DNA of 19,117 bases from Bacillota bacterium (GTDB taxonomy: Bacteria; Bacillota; Clostridia; Christensenellales; CAG-138): positions 1-19,117 of the forward strand of contig JAEYHP010000061.1 of assembly GCA_023409435.1 (NCBI GenBank), read 5' to 3'. The position numbers were made by a program, and so were the translations under genes. Of this stretch, positions 7,630 to 15,056 are shown piece by piece. The notes below the pieces were generated by a model, which was not told where the DNA came from, searched no databases, and saw only the letters and a list, made by a program, of their open reading frames with translations. Position 1 is the stretch's first letter, and every line of letters begins with the position of its first letter.

Positions 7630-8364
7630 TTATATTGCCAATGCTTCTTCCATCGCACGCAGCGCGGGGCGGATCAGATGCCCGCTTTCGCCTGCCAGAA
7701 GCGCCGCAACGCGCTTGGGCCGCGCATGAAGCTCCCGCAGGGCGCAATAGATCAAATGCGCGTGGTCGGAAGCGAGCATGCCGCCGGGCAACGGCGTTGC
7801 CGTTTCGCCCAAGGCGTCCTGCGTACAGGAAATGCGAGCAAACAGCGTCTCCGGCCCGGTGAGCGTCAGGTCATAAAGTGTTGCGGCGGCGGTAAAGGCG
7901 CTTTGTTTTAACTTTACTCTAAACTGTGCCGCGTCCGCCGCATCGTCCCCCGCCTTCGGTTTGATAGACTCGTACGGCGCTACGGCATAGTACCCTACGG
8001 TGATCACGCGCGTGCGCGGGTCCCGGTCCACTTTGCCGAACGCGCCGAATTGCCGGAGCGGAAGCCCTTGTACGCCCGTTTCCTCTTCAAGCTCACGGGC
8101 GGCGGCCAAATGAAGCTCTTCCTCCATATTCACAAACCCGCCCGGAAGTGCCCATTTATTGATATTCGGGTGGTCTTTGCGGCGGATCAGCAGCAGGGAG
8201 AGCGCATAGTCGTCCTCCGTTTTTACAAGGCTGAACACCGCGATATCCGCCGTGACGGACGGGCGGCGGTATTTGTTTTCATTGTATGAAGCGAGAAACT
8301 CCTCCAATGTCTGACCCGCCCCGTTTCGCGCGGGCTCTGTTAAGTCGTACTTCTTCCTTCCCAT
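7630..8364 (-). CDS. Nudix hydrolase
   Basis: A 244-residue enzyme expected to cleave a nucleoside diphosphate linked to another moiety (for example ADP-ribose). The complete Nudix box G-x5-E-x7-R-E-L-x-E-E-x-G-V falls at about residues 69-91. The N-terminal lead-in and strand pattern resemble the ADP-ribose pyrophosphatase/NrtR group. The C-terminal part contains D-H-A-H-L-I-Y-C-A-L-R-E-L, similar to the helix before the winged-helix domain of NrtR regulators, but the DNA-binding winged helix itself is not evident, so I call it an enzyme rather than a repressor. The start is the ATG at 8364 (M-G-R-K-K), with GGGAGGGAG upstream; the longer reading frame to 8454 runs into the mannosyltransferase gene. 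It begins 11 bp after that gene's stop and is the last gene of the nfeD-floA operon. Confidence 0.88.
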   Translation of the reverse strand: MGRKKYDLTEPARNGAGQTLEEFLASYNENKYRRPSVTADIAVFSLVKTEDDYALSLLLIRRKDHPNINKWALPGGFVNMEEELHLAAARELEEETGVQGLPLRQFGAFGKVDRDPRTRVITVGYYAVAPYESIKPKAGDDAADAAQFRVKLKQSAFTAAATLYDLTLTGPETLFARISCTQDALGETATPLPGGMLASDHAHLIYCALRELHARPKRVAALLAGESGHLIRPALRAMEEALAI

Positions 8365-8375
8365 ACTCCCTCCCG

Positions 8376-9821
8376 TCAATAGACCAGCCACTCCGCAACA
8401 TACGCGCACAAATAAAGCAGCTGCAGCAGCGCAAGCAGCGTATAGACCATCCACGCAGCGCGCGGCTTAACTATCCTGTTGAGTGCGAGCGCAAGCGGAA
8501 AGCAGGCCGCCAAATACCGGGGCGCCGACAGCAACCAGGTCGCCCCCATGCTGATAAAATAATATGCCACAAAATATGCGACATAGCTTGGCCTGAGTGC
8601 GTAGGCTTGTCCTGCACGAGACTTGGCGCCGCCCTCCGGCTGCGCGATTTCTTCTCCTAATTTAGGGGATTGCCGTTTTTCCCGCAGAGCGAATATCATA
8701 ACAAGCGGCGCCCCGAATAGGAACACTAGGTTGGGAAGCCAAAGCCCCAGCGCCGCCTCCCGCCATGTGGAAAGACTTGTGATAAGCTCATTCGTCTGGT
8801 AGGACGCGGTATGGAAGAACCAGCCCAGCTTCTGGTTCCAATGCTCGCTCTGATACTTAAGGAACGCGAACGCGTCCCCGGTCACGCTTTTGTTGATGGC
8901 CAGGTACGCGCAAAAGCCCAACGGGATCAGCAGCAGCGCGGGAGCGCGCAGCAGGAAAAAGCTCGTCCACTTGCCCGTTTCTTTCCTCTGCCGTACGGCG
9001 TCGCCGATTAGCTCCACCGTCACCGGCACAAAAAGCATGAGCCCCAGCACCCGAGTAAAGGAAGCCAAGGCGCCCAGGACGCAGGCGGTCCAATAATACT
9101 TTTTCCTTGTAAGCAGCATCACCGCGAGGGATAAAAGCAAAAACACCCCGTCGCTCATGGGCGCGTTAAACAAAAACGCCGCGGGCAAAAACATAGAAAA
9201 CGCAACTGCACGCAGTGCCGCAGCGCGATCCATATCTAGCAAAGCAAGCTCGTAGAGCAATACCCCCGCGGTTGCGGTGGATACGAGGGATACCGCTATT
9301 CCTGCCGCGAACGTATTCTGCGTGATTTCGCTGAAAAGCCGTACCAAAATGGGGTAGAGCGGGAAAAACACGATATGGAATCTGGCATCGCCTTCGGTTA
9401 CATACCAGTTATCCGCAATGTCCAGGTAATGGGGCGCGTCCCCTACGTTCCAAATCGAAAGCGTATCGATAAGCCCGCCCGGGTACCCCTTTTGCAGCGC
9501 GAATATGGCGTAAGCGATAACATACACGCCTACCCTTGCCAGCAGCAACAGCAAAAAGAGACGGACGACCGGATGCCGGTACGCCCGCCTGATGCTCCTG
9601 CGCCCAAGGGACTCTTCAAGCGCAATCTCCGGCTCGCCGGAAAAAACGTGAAAAAGCTCGCGCAGGCACTGCGCGCACAAAAACCCAAAGAGCGCCGTAA
9701 GAACGGCGGCCGCCGCAGCGGAGGCCGCCGTGATGGAAGACTCTGTGAACGCCCAATACCCGTATGCCGCGGCAAGCGCAACAAATACCGCCGCCGTTAT
9801 AGAAATCCTTACCTTTTGCAT
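8376..9821 (-). CDS. PIG-V-like membrane mannosyltransferase family protein
   Basis: A 481-residue polytopic membrane protein with about ten to twelve hydrophobic segments. It carries the luminal-loop motif of the PIG-V/GPI-mannosyltransferase-2-like family: W-N-V-G-D-A-P-H-Y-L-D-I-A (124-136), with the presumed catalytic Asp128, followed by F-F-P-L-Y-P-I-L-V-R (152-161). Family members use a polyprenyl-phosphate-linked sugar to glycosylate lipids or proteins on the outer face of the membrane; the bacterial acceptors are mostly unknown. The Trp usually seen before the catalytic Asp is Gly here. An extra basic, Gly-rich cytoplasmic loop lies near residues 382-402. The ATG has GGGAGGAG upstream, right after the TAG stop of the preceding gene, suggesting tight coupling. 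It belongs to the nfeD-floA operon. Confidence 0.82.
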   Translation of the reverse strand: MQKVRISITAAVFVALAAAYGYWAFTESSITAASAAAAAVLTALFGFLCAQCLRELFHVFSGEPEIALEESLGRRSIRRAYRHPVVRLFLLLLLARVGVYVIAYAIFALQKGYPGGLIDTLSIWNVGDAPHYLDIADNWYVTEGDARFHIVFFPLYPILVRLFSEITQNTFAAGIAVSLVSTATAGVLLYELALLDMDRAAALRAVAFSMFLPAAFLFNAPMSDGVFLLLSLAVMLLTRKKYYWTACVLGALASFTRVLGLMLFVPVTVELIGDAVRQRKETGKWTSFFLLRAPALLLIPLGFCAYLAINKSVTGDAFAFLKYQSEHWNQKLGWFFHTASYQTNELITSLSTWREAALGLWLPNLVFLFGAPLVMIFALREKRQSPKLGEEIAQPEGGAKSRAGQAYALRPSYVAYFVAYYFISMGATWLLSAPRYLAACFPLALALNRIVKPRAAWMVYTLLALLQLLYLCAYVAEWLVY

Positions 9822-9831
9822 GCTCCTCCCG

Positions 9832-10431
9832 CTAAACGCGGCGCAACGCCTTTGGCTTGCCCAGAATTTCGCTCAATATTACGCCCTCCGCCACAGCGCC
9901 CGGATCATGCGCGAGCCTTGTGACAACGTCCAGCGCGATACCCCGCCGCTCCTGCAGCTCTCTCGAATCGTGCGCAACGGCAGCCCTGTGCGCCACGGCC
10001 CGGCTGCCTTCCATGCTGCCTTCCGTATGCGCATGGACGCCTGCACCGCGCGTCAAAGTCGCATGGCGGCCCTGTGTGGCCTCCATATGCGCCGCAACCG
10101 TCGCCGTGGGCATGGTTACGCTGCCCGCGGCCGCGGGCCCGCCCTCCATTGAGGCATTGTTGCTTTCATACTTCTGCACGCGCTGCGGGGCCGGGACGGG
10201 GCGTATCGGCAAATCGGTTACGGGCTCCCCTTCAAAACCGGGGGAAGCCTCCCCGTAAGCGGCCGGTGTCCGTGTTTCCTGCACAGAGGGCGCCGGGGGA
10301 AAGCGCGGATCGGCAACGGGCGGCTGCACCGTGCGCGCCCTCGCTTCCCGCTGCTCCTGTTCCCGTTTCTTTTTGTTCGCGCTCCCCACAAGAAACAGAA
10401 TGGCGATAATGATGCCGATTATAATATCCAT
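9832..10431 (-). CDS. Membrane-anchored low-complexity hypothetical protein downstream of floA
   Basis: I do not recognise a named family. The 199-residue product starts M-D-I-I-I-G with one membrane helix (about residues 2-16), then a basic K-K-K-R stretch. A long Pro/Ala/Gly/His-rich, probably disordered region (about 25-165) includes a His-containing part (H-A-T, H-A-H-T, A-H-R, A-H-D). It ends in a compact conserved-looking tail, E-G-V-I-L-S-E-I-L-G-K-P-K-A-L-R-R. The tail resembles short motifs I recall from other small Bacillota membrane proteins. I chose the ATG at 10431 because the upstream in-frame TTG belongs to its ribosome-binding site TGGAGGG. It sits 52 bp after floA, where B. 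subtilis has the unrelated yqfB, so a role in the FloA/NfeD membrane assembly is plausible but unproven. Confidence 0.75.
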   Translation of the reverse strand: MDIIIGIIIAILFLVGSANKKKREQEQREARARTVQPPVADPRFPPAPSVQETRTPAAYGEASPGFEGEPVTDLPIRPVPAPQRVQKYESNNASMEGGPAAAGSVTMPTATVAAHMEATQGRHATLTRGAGVHAHTEGSMEGSRAVAHRAAVAHDSRELQERRGIALDVVTRLAHDPGAVAEGVILSEILGKPKALRRV

Positions 10432-10483
10432 ACTGCCCTCCAATCGCCTTAAAAGCCCTGCGGACTATCCGCGATTAAGACGA

Positions 10484-11467
10484 TTATTCGCCTTTCTTTT
10501 CCGGCTCGGCGTTCTTGGAGATAGCCTTGCGCATCTCGGTATCCGATATCACGTTCTGCATGTTGTAATAGTCGAGCACCCCGAGCTTGCCTTCGCGGAA
10601 CGCGTGCGCCATGGCGCGCGGCACCTCGGCCTCGGCCTCGATGACCTTGGCGCGCATACCCTGCGCTTCCGCCTTGTTCTCCTGCTCCTGCGCCACGGCC
10701 ATTGCGCGCCGTTCTTCCGCTTTCGCCTGCGCGATGCGCTTATCCGCTTCCGCCTGGTCGATTTGCAGCTGCGCGCCCACGTTGCGGCCCACGTCCACAT
10801 CCGCGATGTCGATGGAAAGTATCTCAAACGCGGTGCCCGCGTCGAGGCCCTTGTTGAGAACCGTACGCGAAATACTGTCCGGATTCTCCAGCACCTCTTT
10901 ATGGCTGAACGCGGAGCCGACGGTGGTGACGATACCCTCGCCGATACGGGCGATGACGGTTTCTTCCCCCGCGCCGCCGACCAAACGGTCGATGTTCGCG
11001 CGCACAGTCACGCGCGCTTTGGCGCGAAGCTCGATGCCGTCCTTCGCGATAGCCGCGATGACCGGGGTTTCGATGACCTTGGGGTTGACGCTCATCTGCA
11101 CGGCAGTCAGCACGTCGCGCCCGGCCAGGTCGATGGCGCACGCCCGCTCAAAATCCAGCGCGATGCCCGCGCGCTGCGAGGCGATGAGGGCGTTGACCAC
11201 GCGGTCCACATTGCCGCCCGCAAGATAGTGCGCTTCGAGCTTGTTGATAGGCAGCGTCAGCCCCGCTTTTGTGGCCTTGATCATGGGGTTGACGATGCGC
11301 GCGGGGATAACTTTACGAATGCGCATGCCGATCAATTGCGTGATGCCCACCTTCACCCCGGAAGCCAGCGCAGCGATCCACAGCCTTATGGGGATAAAGC
11401 TGAAGAATATGGAAAGGAATACGATAGCGCCGATGATGATGAGAATTGCCCAAAAAATGTTGTCCAT
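10484..11467 (-). CDS. floA: Flotillin-like protein FloA (SPFH domain)
   Basis: A 327-residue scaffold protein of functional membrane microdomains; in B. subtilis FloA influences fluidity, secretion and membrane-linked signalling. From the chosen ATG it has one hydrophobic hairpin or helix (about residues 4-24), then the SPFH region (about 30-200). An Ala/Glu/Lys-rich helical segment (about 205-280, with E-A-D-K-R-I-A-Q-A-K-A-E-E-R-R and Q-E-Q-E-N-K-A-E-A-Q) drives oligomerisation in the family. The tail is charged. The ATG at 11467 (M-D-N-I-F-W) is preceded by AAAGGAG at 7 nt; the longer frame to 11521 has no such site. Its upstream neighbour is nfeD, the usual flotillin partner, 170 bp away across a hairpin and a dispersed repeat. 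Confidence 0.96.
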   Translation of the reverse strand: MDNIFWAILIIIGAIVFLSIFFSFIPIRLWIAALASGVKVGITQLIGMRIRKVIPARIVNPMIKATKAGLTLPINKLEAHYLAGGNVDRVVNALIASQRAGIALDFERACAIDLAGRDVLTAVQMSVNPKVIETPVIAAIAKDGIELRAKARVTVRANIDRLVGGAGEETVIARIGEGIVTTVGSAFSHKEVLENPDSISRTVLNKGLDAGTAFEILSIDIADVDVGRNVGAQLQIDQAEADKRIAQAKAEERRAMAVAQEQENKAEAQGMRAKVIEAEAEVPRAMAHAFREGKLGVLDYYNMQNVISDTEMRKAISKNAEPEKKGE

Positions 11468-11527
11468 GGTGTTCTCCTTTCGTGACGGCTGTGCCGCATT
11501 ATGCAATGGATAATGAATCATTCAGGT

Positions 11528-11548
11528 AAAATCCCCTACGGGGATTTT
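11528..11548. terminator. Perfect hairpin between nfeD and floA
   Basis: AAAATCCCC (11528-11536) and GGGGATTTT (11540-11548) form 9 perfect pairs around a TAC loop. The plus strand continues with one more T (11549), but nothing is transcribed that way here. On the minus strand the T-run is short and within the stem, so it could partly terminate or stabilise the nfeD-floA message. Attenuation between the two genes is possible, not shown. Confidence 0.4.
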
Positions 11549-11572
11549 TCGAACCACCCTTTTGGGCCCAAA

Positions 11573-11617
11573 GCCTCCCTATGTAAAAGGGGGACCGCGC
11601 CAGCGGTGGAGGGATTC
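11573..11617 (+). repeat. Short dispersed palindromic repeat (GCCTCCC...GGAGGGATTC type)
   Basis: The element runs from GCCTCCC through TGTAAAAGGGGG and the inner hairpin CCGC-GCCA-GCGG to GGAGGGATTC. CCTCC near the start pairs with GGAGG near the end. The layout matches a small palindromic element I recall from intergenic regions of many gut Clostridia genomes. Only one copy is in this window, so the identification rests on memory of the pattern. Confidence 0.5.
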
Positions 11618-11637
11618 CACAGTTATTTATTCATTAT

Positions 11638-12132
11638 TTAACTATTCATTTCCTTCGCCGCGCCAACGCGGATGCGCAGGCCTTCCACCTGCTGTACCGT
11701 CACGTTGGTGTTGGCGGGCAAAAATTCGCCGCCTGTCACCACGTCGAGCACATTGTCCCCGAACCTCGCTTTCCCGGCGGGACGCAGCGGGGTAATGGAA
11801 ACGCCGGTCTGCCCCATGTACTGCTCATACGCCGTTTCCACAATATTGGTGGACTCGCCCTCAATGCGGTCGTGCAGTATGATGCGGGTTTTATCAAACT
11901 TGCCTTTAGCCGCAAGCCGGAAAAACAGCAACAGCCCTACCGCAATAATAAACAGGATGAGCGCGGTCAAAAACAGCATGCCCCTGGGGTTGTGGACTTG
12001 GAACAGCACCGCCGCCAAAAACGCCACGGTACCCAACGCCCCGGATATGCCAAGGCCGGGAGTAAACATCTCCACCACAAAAAGTATGATGCCGATCCCC
12101 AGTAAAATGAACGTAATGGTCATAGGATCCAT
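11638..12132 (-). CDS. NfeD-like membrane protein (flotillin partner)
   Basis: A 164-residue short-form NfeD protein. The N-terminal part has about three hydrophobic segments (about 5-21, 28-46, 53-72) with the family-typical E-x-F-x-P-G-x-G-I-S-G-x-L-G (21-34). The cytosolic C-terminal half is the OB-fold domain, with G-Q-T-G-x-x-x-T-x-L-R-P-x-G-K (107-121), G-G-E-F-L-P-A (134-140) and V-x-G-x-x-x-x-V. NfeD proteins are encoded next to SPFH proteins and are thought to act with them in membrane microdomains. The ATG is preceded by AAAGGAGG at 8 nt. It is the first gene of the operon running to the Nudix gene and is transcribed from the promoter near 12284. Confidence 0.93.
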   Translation of the reverse strand: MDPMTITFILLGIGIILFVVEMFTPGLGISGALGTVAFLAAVLFQVHNPRGMLFLTALILFIIAVGLLLFFRLAAKGKFDKTRIILHDRIEGESTNIVETAYEQYMGQTGVSITPLRPAGKARFGDNVLDVVTGGEFLPANTNVTVQQVEGLRIRVGAAKEMNS

Positions 12133-12278
12133 TTCGGGTGCCTCCTTTACCTAAAGCCCGCTTCCGCTGCCACTTCATGCGCGGGGTTACATGCCGCCCC
12201 ATTCGGGTAAAATAAAGCGATTACAGCCTGAACCGGCGGCGGCGACGGCGTTTTATGGCCCGCGTTTCGTTTTTTCTT

Positions 12279-12287
12279 ATTATAGCA
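12279..12287 (-). promoter_or_regulatory. Extended -10 promoter of the nfeD-floA operon
   Basis: The minus strand reads TGC-TATAAT, a perfect -10 box with a TGn extension. No good -35 is found at 16-18 bp, which extended -10 promoters can do without. Expected transcription start is near 12272, giving a leader of about 140 nt that ends in the nfeD ribosome-binding site. It diverges from the glgP promoter about 115 bp away in the 357-bp gap 12133-12489. Apart from the two promoters and the inverted repeat nothing else is visible in that gap. Confidence 0.65.
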
Positions 12288-12327
12288 TAGAATACTCGTA
12301 CGGGGGGATAAAATGCAGAGCCGTTTG

Positions 12328-12382
12328 GATGCAAAGCGGTATGTTTTGCGCAGATTCCCAAAAATCCGGCACGCTTTGCATC
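12328..12382. promoter_or_regulatory. 11-bp inverted repeat, candidate operator over the glgP -35
   Basis: GATGCAAAGCG (12328-12338) is repeated as its exact reverse complement CGCTTTGCATC (12372-12382), centres 44 bp apart (about four helical turns). The right arm contains the -35 TTTGCA of glgP. A third half-site TTTTGC lies at 12344-12349. Because it is upstream of the expected transcription start, it is more likely a DNA-binding site than an RNA hairpin. Confidence 0.5.
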
Positions 12383-12403
12383 AGGGGCGGCGCATGGTAT
12401 AAT
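12375..12403 (+). promoter_or_regulatory. Sigma-A promoter of glgP with extended -10
   Basis: -35 TTTGCA (12375-12380), a 17-bp spacer, and -10 TATAAT (12398-12403) preceded by TGG, an extended -10. The expected start is near 12410, leaving a leader of about 80 nt with AAAAGGTGAGG before the glgP ATG. Confidence 0.75.
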
Positions 12404-12489
12404 GTGCAATGTAGCGCTTTTAATCTGGATATCCTTATATGAGGGTAACTTGGGTTTGAACATAAGTTTTTAAAAGGTGAGGCCACAGG

Positions 12490-14853
12490 ATGAAGGACAA
12501 GCAGGACTTGATGCGAAACATAGAGAACAGGCTGATCAGCGATTATCAGGTTTCGCTCAGAGATGCAACGCTTGCGCAGCTCCACAATGCCCTTGGCGAC
12601 GAAGCCATGGTGAACATTGCGGCGGATTGGTACAATAGCCGCCACGCGCGGGACTGTGTGCGGCGTGCCTACTATTTCAGCGCCGAATACATGATGGGGC
12701 GCATGGTATACAACAATTTGCTCTCGCTGGATGCGCTTGATGAGACGCGCGAGGCATTCCGGCAGCGCGGGCTTGATCTTTCTGCGTTTGAGGATATTGA
12801 GGACGCGGCTTTGGGCAACGGCGGCCTGGGCAGGCTTGCCGCATGTTTTTTAGACTCCGCGGCCACGCATATGCTGCCGCTGGACGGGTACGGAATCCGG
12901 TATAAATTCGGTCTGTTTAAGCAGAATTTCCGGGACGGCTTCCAGGCGGAAAGCGCGGACGACTGGCAGCGTTTTGGCGACCCGTGGAGCATTCGGCGGG
13001 ACACGCACGCCGTGAATGTCCAGTTTGCGGGCCAGACGGTACGCGCCGTGCCCTACGATATGCCCATATTGGGCTACCGTTCGGACAACATCGGCACATT
13101 GAGGCTGTGGCAGAGCGAGCCCATGGAAGAATTCGACTTCCAGGCGTTCAACGATCAGCAGTACGGCCTGGCTGTGCGCGAAAAGAACGCAGTGGAGGAC
13201 ATCACCCGCGTGCTCTACCCCAACGACAGCACCTACGCAGGCAAGCAACTGCGATTGAAGCAGCAGTACTTCCTTTCGAGCGCGTCGCTGCAGGATATCT
13301 TATATAACTTCAAGCGCGCGCACGGGGATTTATCCAGCTTTGCGGATCTGGTAGCCATACAGCTCAACGATACGCATCCGGTCGTAAGCATTCCCGAGCT
13401 CATGAGGTTGCTGATGCTCGAAGGATGGAGCTTTGAGCAGGCATTTCAGGTGTCCTGCCGCGTATTCTCCTACACCAACCATACCGTCATGGCGGAAGCC
13501 ATGGAAAAATGGGACGTGGAGCTATTTAAATCCGTCATACCCGAAGTGTTCGACATCATATACAAAATCAACGCCCGCTTCTGCGGGGAACTGATGGCGA
13601 AGGGCTTCCCCAACATCCATGAGGTTTCCATCATACAGGGGCCGGTCATCCACATGGCGAACCTCGCGTCCTACTGTTCGCGCACCATCAACGGCGTGGC
13701 GCAGATCCATACGGAGATATTGAAGAGCAAAGTACTCAAGCACTTCTATACGCTCTTCCCCGAGCGGTTCCAGAACAAGACCAACGGCATCACGCAGCGC
13801 CGCTGGCTGAAACTTTGCAACCCCGAGCTTTCGGATTTTATTACCTCGCGCATCGGCGAAGGCTGGGTCACCGAGCTTGATGAGCTGGGAAAATTGAAGG
13901 CGTTTACGGGGAAGGCGGATATTGAGGCGTTCAACGCCGTGAAGCACCAGAAAAAGGAGCAGCTTTCCGCGTATATCCAAAAAGCGGAAGGCATATTGCT
14001 GCTGCCGGATTTCCTGTTCGACGTGCAGGTCAAGCGCATGCACGAATACAAGCGGCAGCTACTAAACGCGTTCTCCATACTGGACATCTATTTCGGTCTT
14101 AAGGAAGGACGCATCCGCAACTTTACGCCCACGGCGTTTGTGTTCGGCGCAAAAGCCGCGCCCGGCTACTGGCGCGCCAAGGCAATCATCAAGTTTATCC
14201 ACGAGGTCGCGCGGCTCATCAACAACGACAAAAGCATGAGCGGACTGCTGCGCGTGGTGTTTGTGGCCAACTACAATTGCTCCTACGCGGAGCGGATTAT
14301 CCCCGCTGTGGACGTGAGCGAGCAGATTTCCCCCGCCGGCACCGAAGCGAGCGGCACGGGCAACATGAAGCTGATGTTGAACGGCGCCGTCACTTTAGGT
14401 ACGTACGACGGCGCGAACGTGGAGATTGTGGAGCAGGCGGGCGCCGAAAACAACTTCATATTTGGCAAGTCCTTCGCGGAGCTCAACGCCATACGGGCAA
14501 AGTACGACCCGCGCGCGCTGCACGCGAGCGAGCCGCGCATCCGCCGCGTGGTGGATACATTGGTGGACGGCACGTTCGGAAGGCTGGACGTGTTTGACGA
14601 GCTGCACTCTAGCTTACTAACCGGCGGCAGCTACGGCCTGCCCGACCAATACTATGTGCTTTTAGAGCTTCTTCCTTATATCGATAAGAAGCTGGAAGCG
14701 AACCTCGCCTACCAGGACCGCATCGCGTTCGGCAAAAAGTGCCTGATGAACACGGCAAGCGCCGCCAAATTCTCCAGCGACCGCACCATACGGGAATACG
14801 CAGCGGATATCTGGGGGATTGTGCCTATGGCCGCGCTCAATTGCAATGGATAA
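12490..14853 (+). CDS. glgP: Glycogen/alpha-glucan phosphorylase
   Basis: A cytosolic PLP-dependent enzyme that releases glucose-1-phosphate from the non-reducing ends of glycogen or maltodextrin. The 787 residues span the whole family fold. Landmarks are G-N-G-G-L-G-R-L-A-A-C-F (about 109-120), G-I-R-Y near 137, Q-L-N-D-T-H-P near 293-299, N-G-I-T-Q-R-R-W near 430, K-R-M-H-E-Y-K-R-Q near 515, and the PLP site E-A-S-G-T-G-N-M-K (619-627), with Lys627 as the Schiff-base residue. It is slightly shorter than many 800-830-residue homologues, but no domain is missing. It has its own promoter and no other glg gene beside it, so it may be a stand-alone phosphorylase; substrate preference (glycogen or maltodextrin) cannot be told from sequence. 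It is followed by a full copy of the multi-hairpin repeat. Confidence 0.97.
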   Translation: MKDKQDLMRNIENRLISDYQVSLRDATLAQLHNALGDEAMVNIAADWYNSRHARDCVRRAYYFSAEYMMGRMVYNNLLSLDALDETREAFRQRGLDLSAFEDIEDAALGNGGLGRLAACFLDSAATHMLPLDGYGIRYKFGLFKQNFRDGFQAESADDWQRFGDPWSIRRDTHAVNVQFAGQTVRAVPYDMPILGYRSDNIGTLRLWQSEPMEEFDFQAFNDQQYGLAVREKNAVEDITRVLYPNDSTYAGKQLRLKQQYFLSSASLQDILYNFKRAHGDLSSFADLVAIQLNDTHPVVSIPELMRLLMLEGWSFEQAFQVSCRVFSYTNHTVMAEAMEKWDVELFKSVIPEVFDIIYKINARFCGELMAKGFPNIHEVSIIQGPVIHMANLASYCSRTINGVAQIHTEILKSKVLKHFYTLFPERFQNKTNGITQRRWLKLCNPELSDFITSRIGEGWVTELDELGKLKAFTGKADIEAFNAVKHQKKEQLSAYIQKAEGILLLPDFLFDVQVKRMHEYKRQLLNAFSILDIYFGLKEGRIRNFTPTAFVFGAKAAPGYWRAKAIIKFIHEVARLINNDKSMSGLLRVVFVANYNCSYAERIIPAVDVSEQISPAGTEASGTGNMKLMLNGAVTLGTYDGANVEIVEQAGAENNFIFGKSFAELNAIRAKYDPRALHASEPRIRRVVDTLVDGTFGRLDVFDELHSSLLTGGSYGLPDQYYVLLELLPYIDKKLEANLAYQDRIAFGKKCLMNTASAAKFSSDRTIREYAADIWGIVPMAALNCNG

Positions 14854-14869
14854 GGAATCGAAATATAAA
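14841..14869 (+). promoter_or_regulatory. Possible promoter for the lit-tsaD pair
   Basis: TTGCAA (14841-14846), a 17-bp spacer and TATAAA (14864-14869), overlapping the end of glgP. Transcription would begin close to 14876, just before the first hairpin of the repeat, so the whole repeat would become the leader of the downstream genes. The -35 match is partial; readthrough from glgP is an alternative. Confidence 0.35.
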
Positions 14870-14878
14870 TAATCTTTT

Positions 14879-15023
14879 TCAGGGGCTTTGCCCCTGAAAC
14901 CCCACCCAAGGGACACATCCCTTGGGAATCCTTCCCCTTAAATGCCCTGTTCAGGACGTTTACGAATATGGGTTCTTAGGGCCGTTACGGTCCTAAGCAG
15001 GGGTATGGGGGCATAGCCCCCAT
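14879..15023 (+). repeat. Multi-hairpin intergenic repeat, full copy between glgP and lit
   Basis: Hairpins in order: TCAGGGGC/GCCCCTGA (14879-14897); CCAAGGGA/TCCCTTGG (14906-14925); TAAATG-c-CCTG/CAGG-a-CGTTTA (14939-14962); CTTAGGGCCG/CGGTCCTAAG (14975-14997); ATGGGGGC/GCCCCCAT (15005-15023). The spacers AACCCCAC and a 7-nt CAGGGGT hold the same positions as in the copy at 4398. Stem differences from the other copies are largely paired substitutions. It occupies most of the 203-bp gap; only the lit ribosome-binding site TAGGAGG follows. Confidence 0.9.
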
Positions 15024-15056
15024 GATATTTCATTATTTTATTAGGAGGACAAGCGT

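Noticed and set aside
7009..7911. Plus-strand reading frame of 300 codons across the yybS-Nudix gap
   Set aside because: It overlaps two real minus-strand genes and the promoter between them, has basic low-quality composition and no ribosome-binding site.
7630..8364. NrtR-type transcriptional repressor
   Set aside because: The Nudix domain and the following helix are similar, but I cannot see the C-terminal winged-helix DNA-binding domain.
10331..11485. Long plus-strand reading frame opposite floA
   Set aside because: It is the antisense shadow of floA and its neighbour in GC-rich DNA; it has no ribosome-binding site and no recognisable domain, while floA is clearly real.
12328..12382. CcpA cre site upstream of glgP
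   Set aside because: TGCAAAGCG is off by one base from the cre spacing and lacks the matching second half; the exact inverted repeat is a better description.
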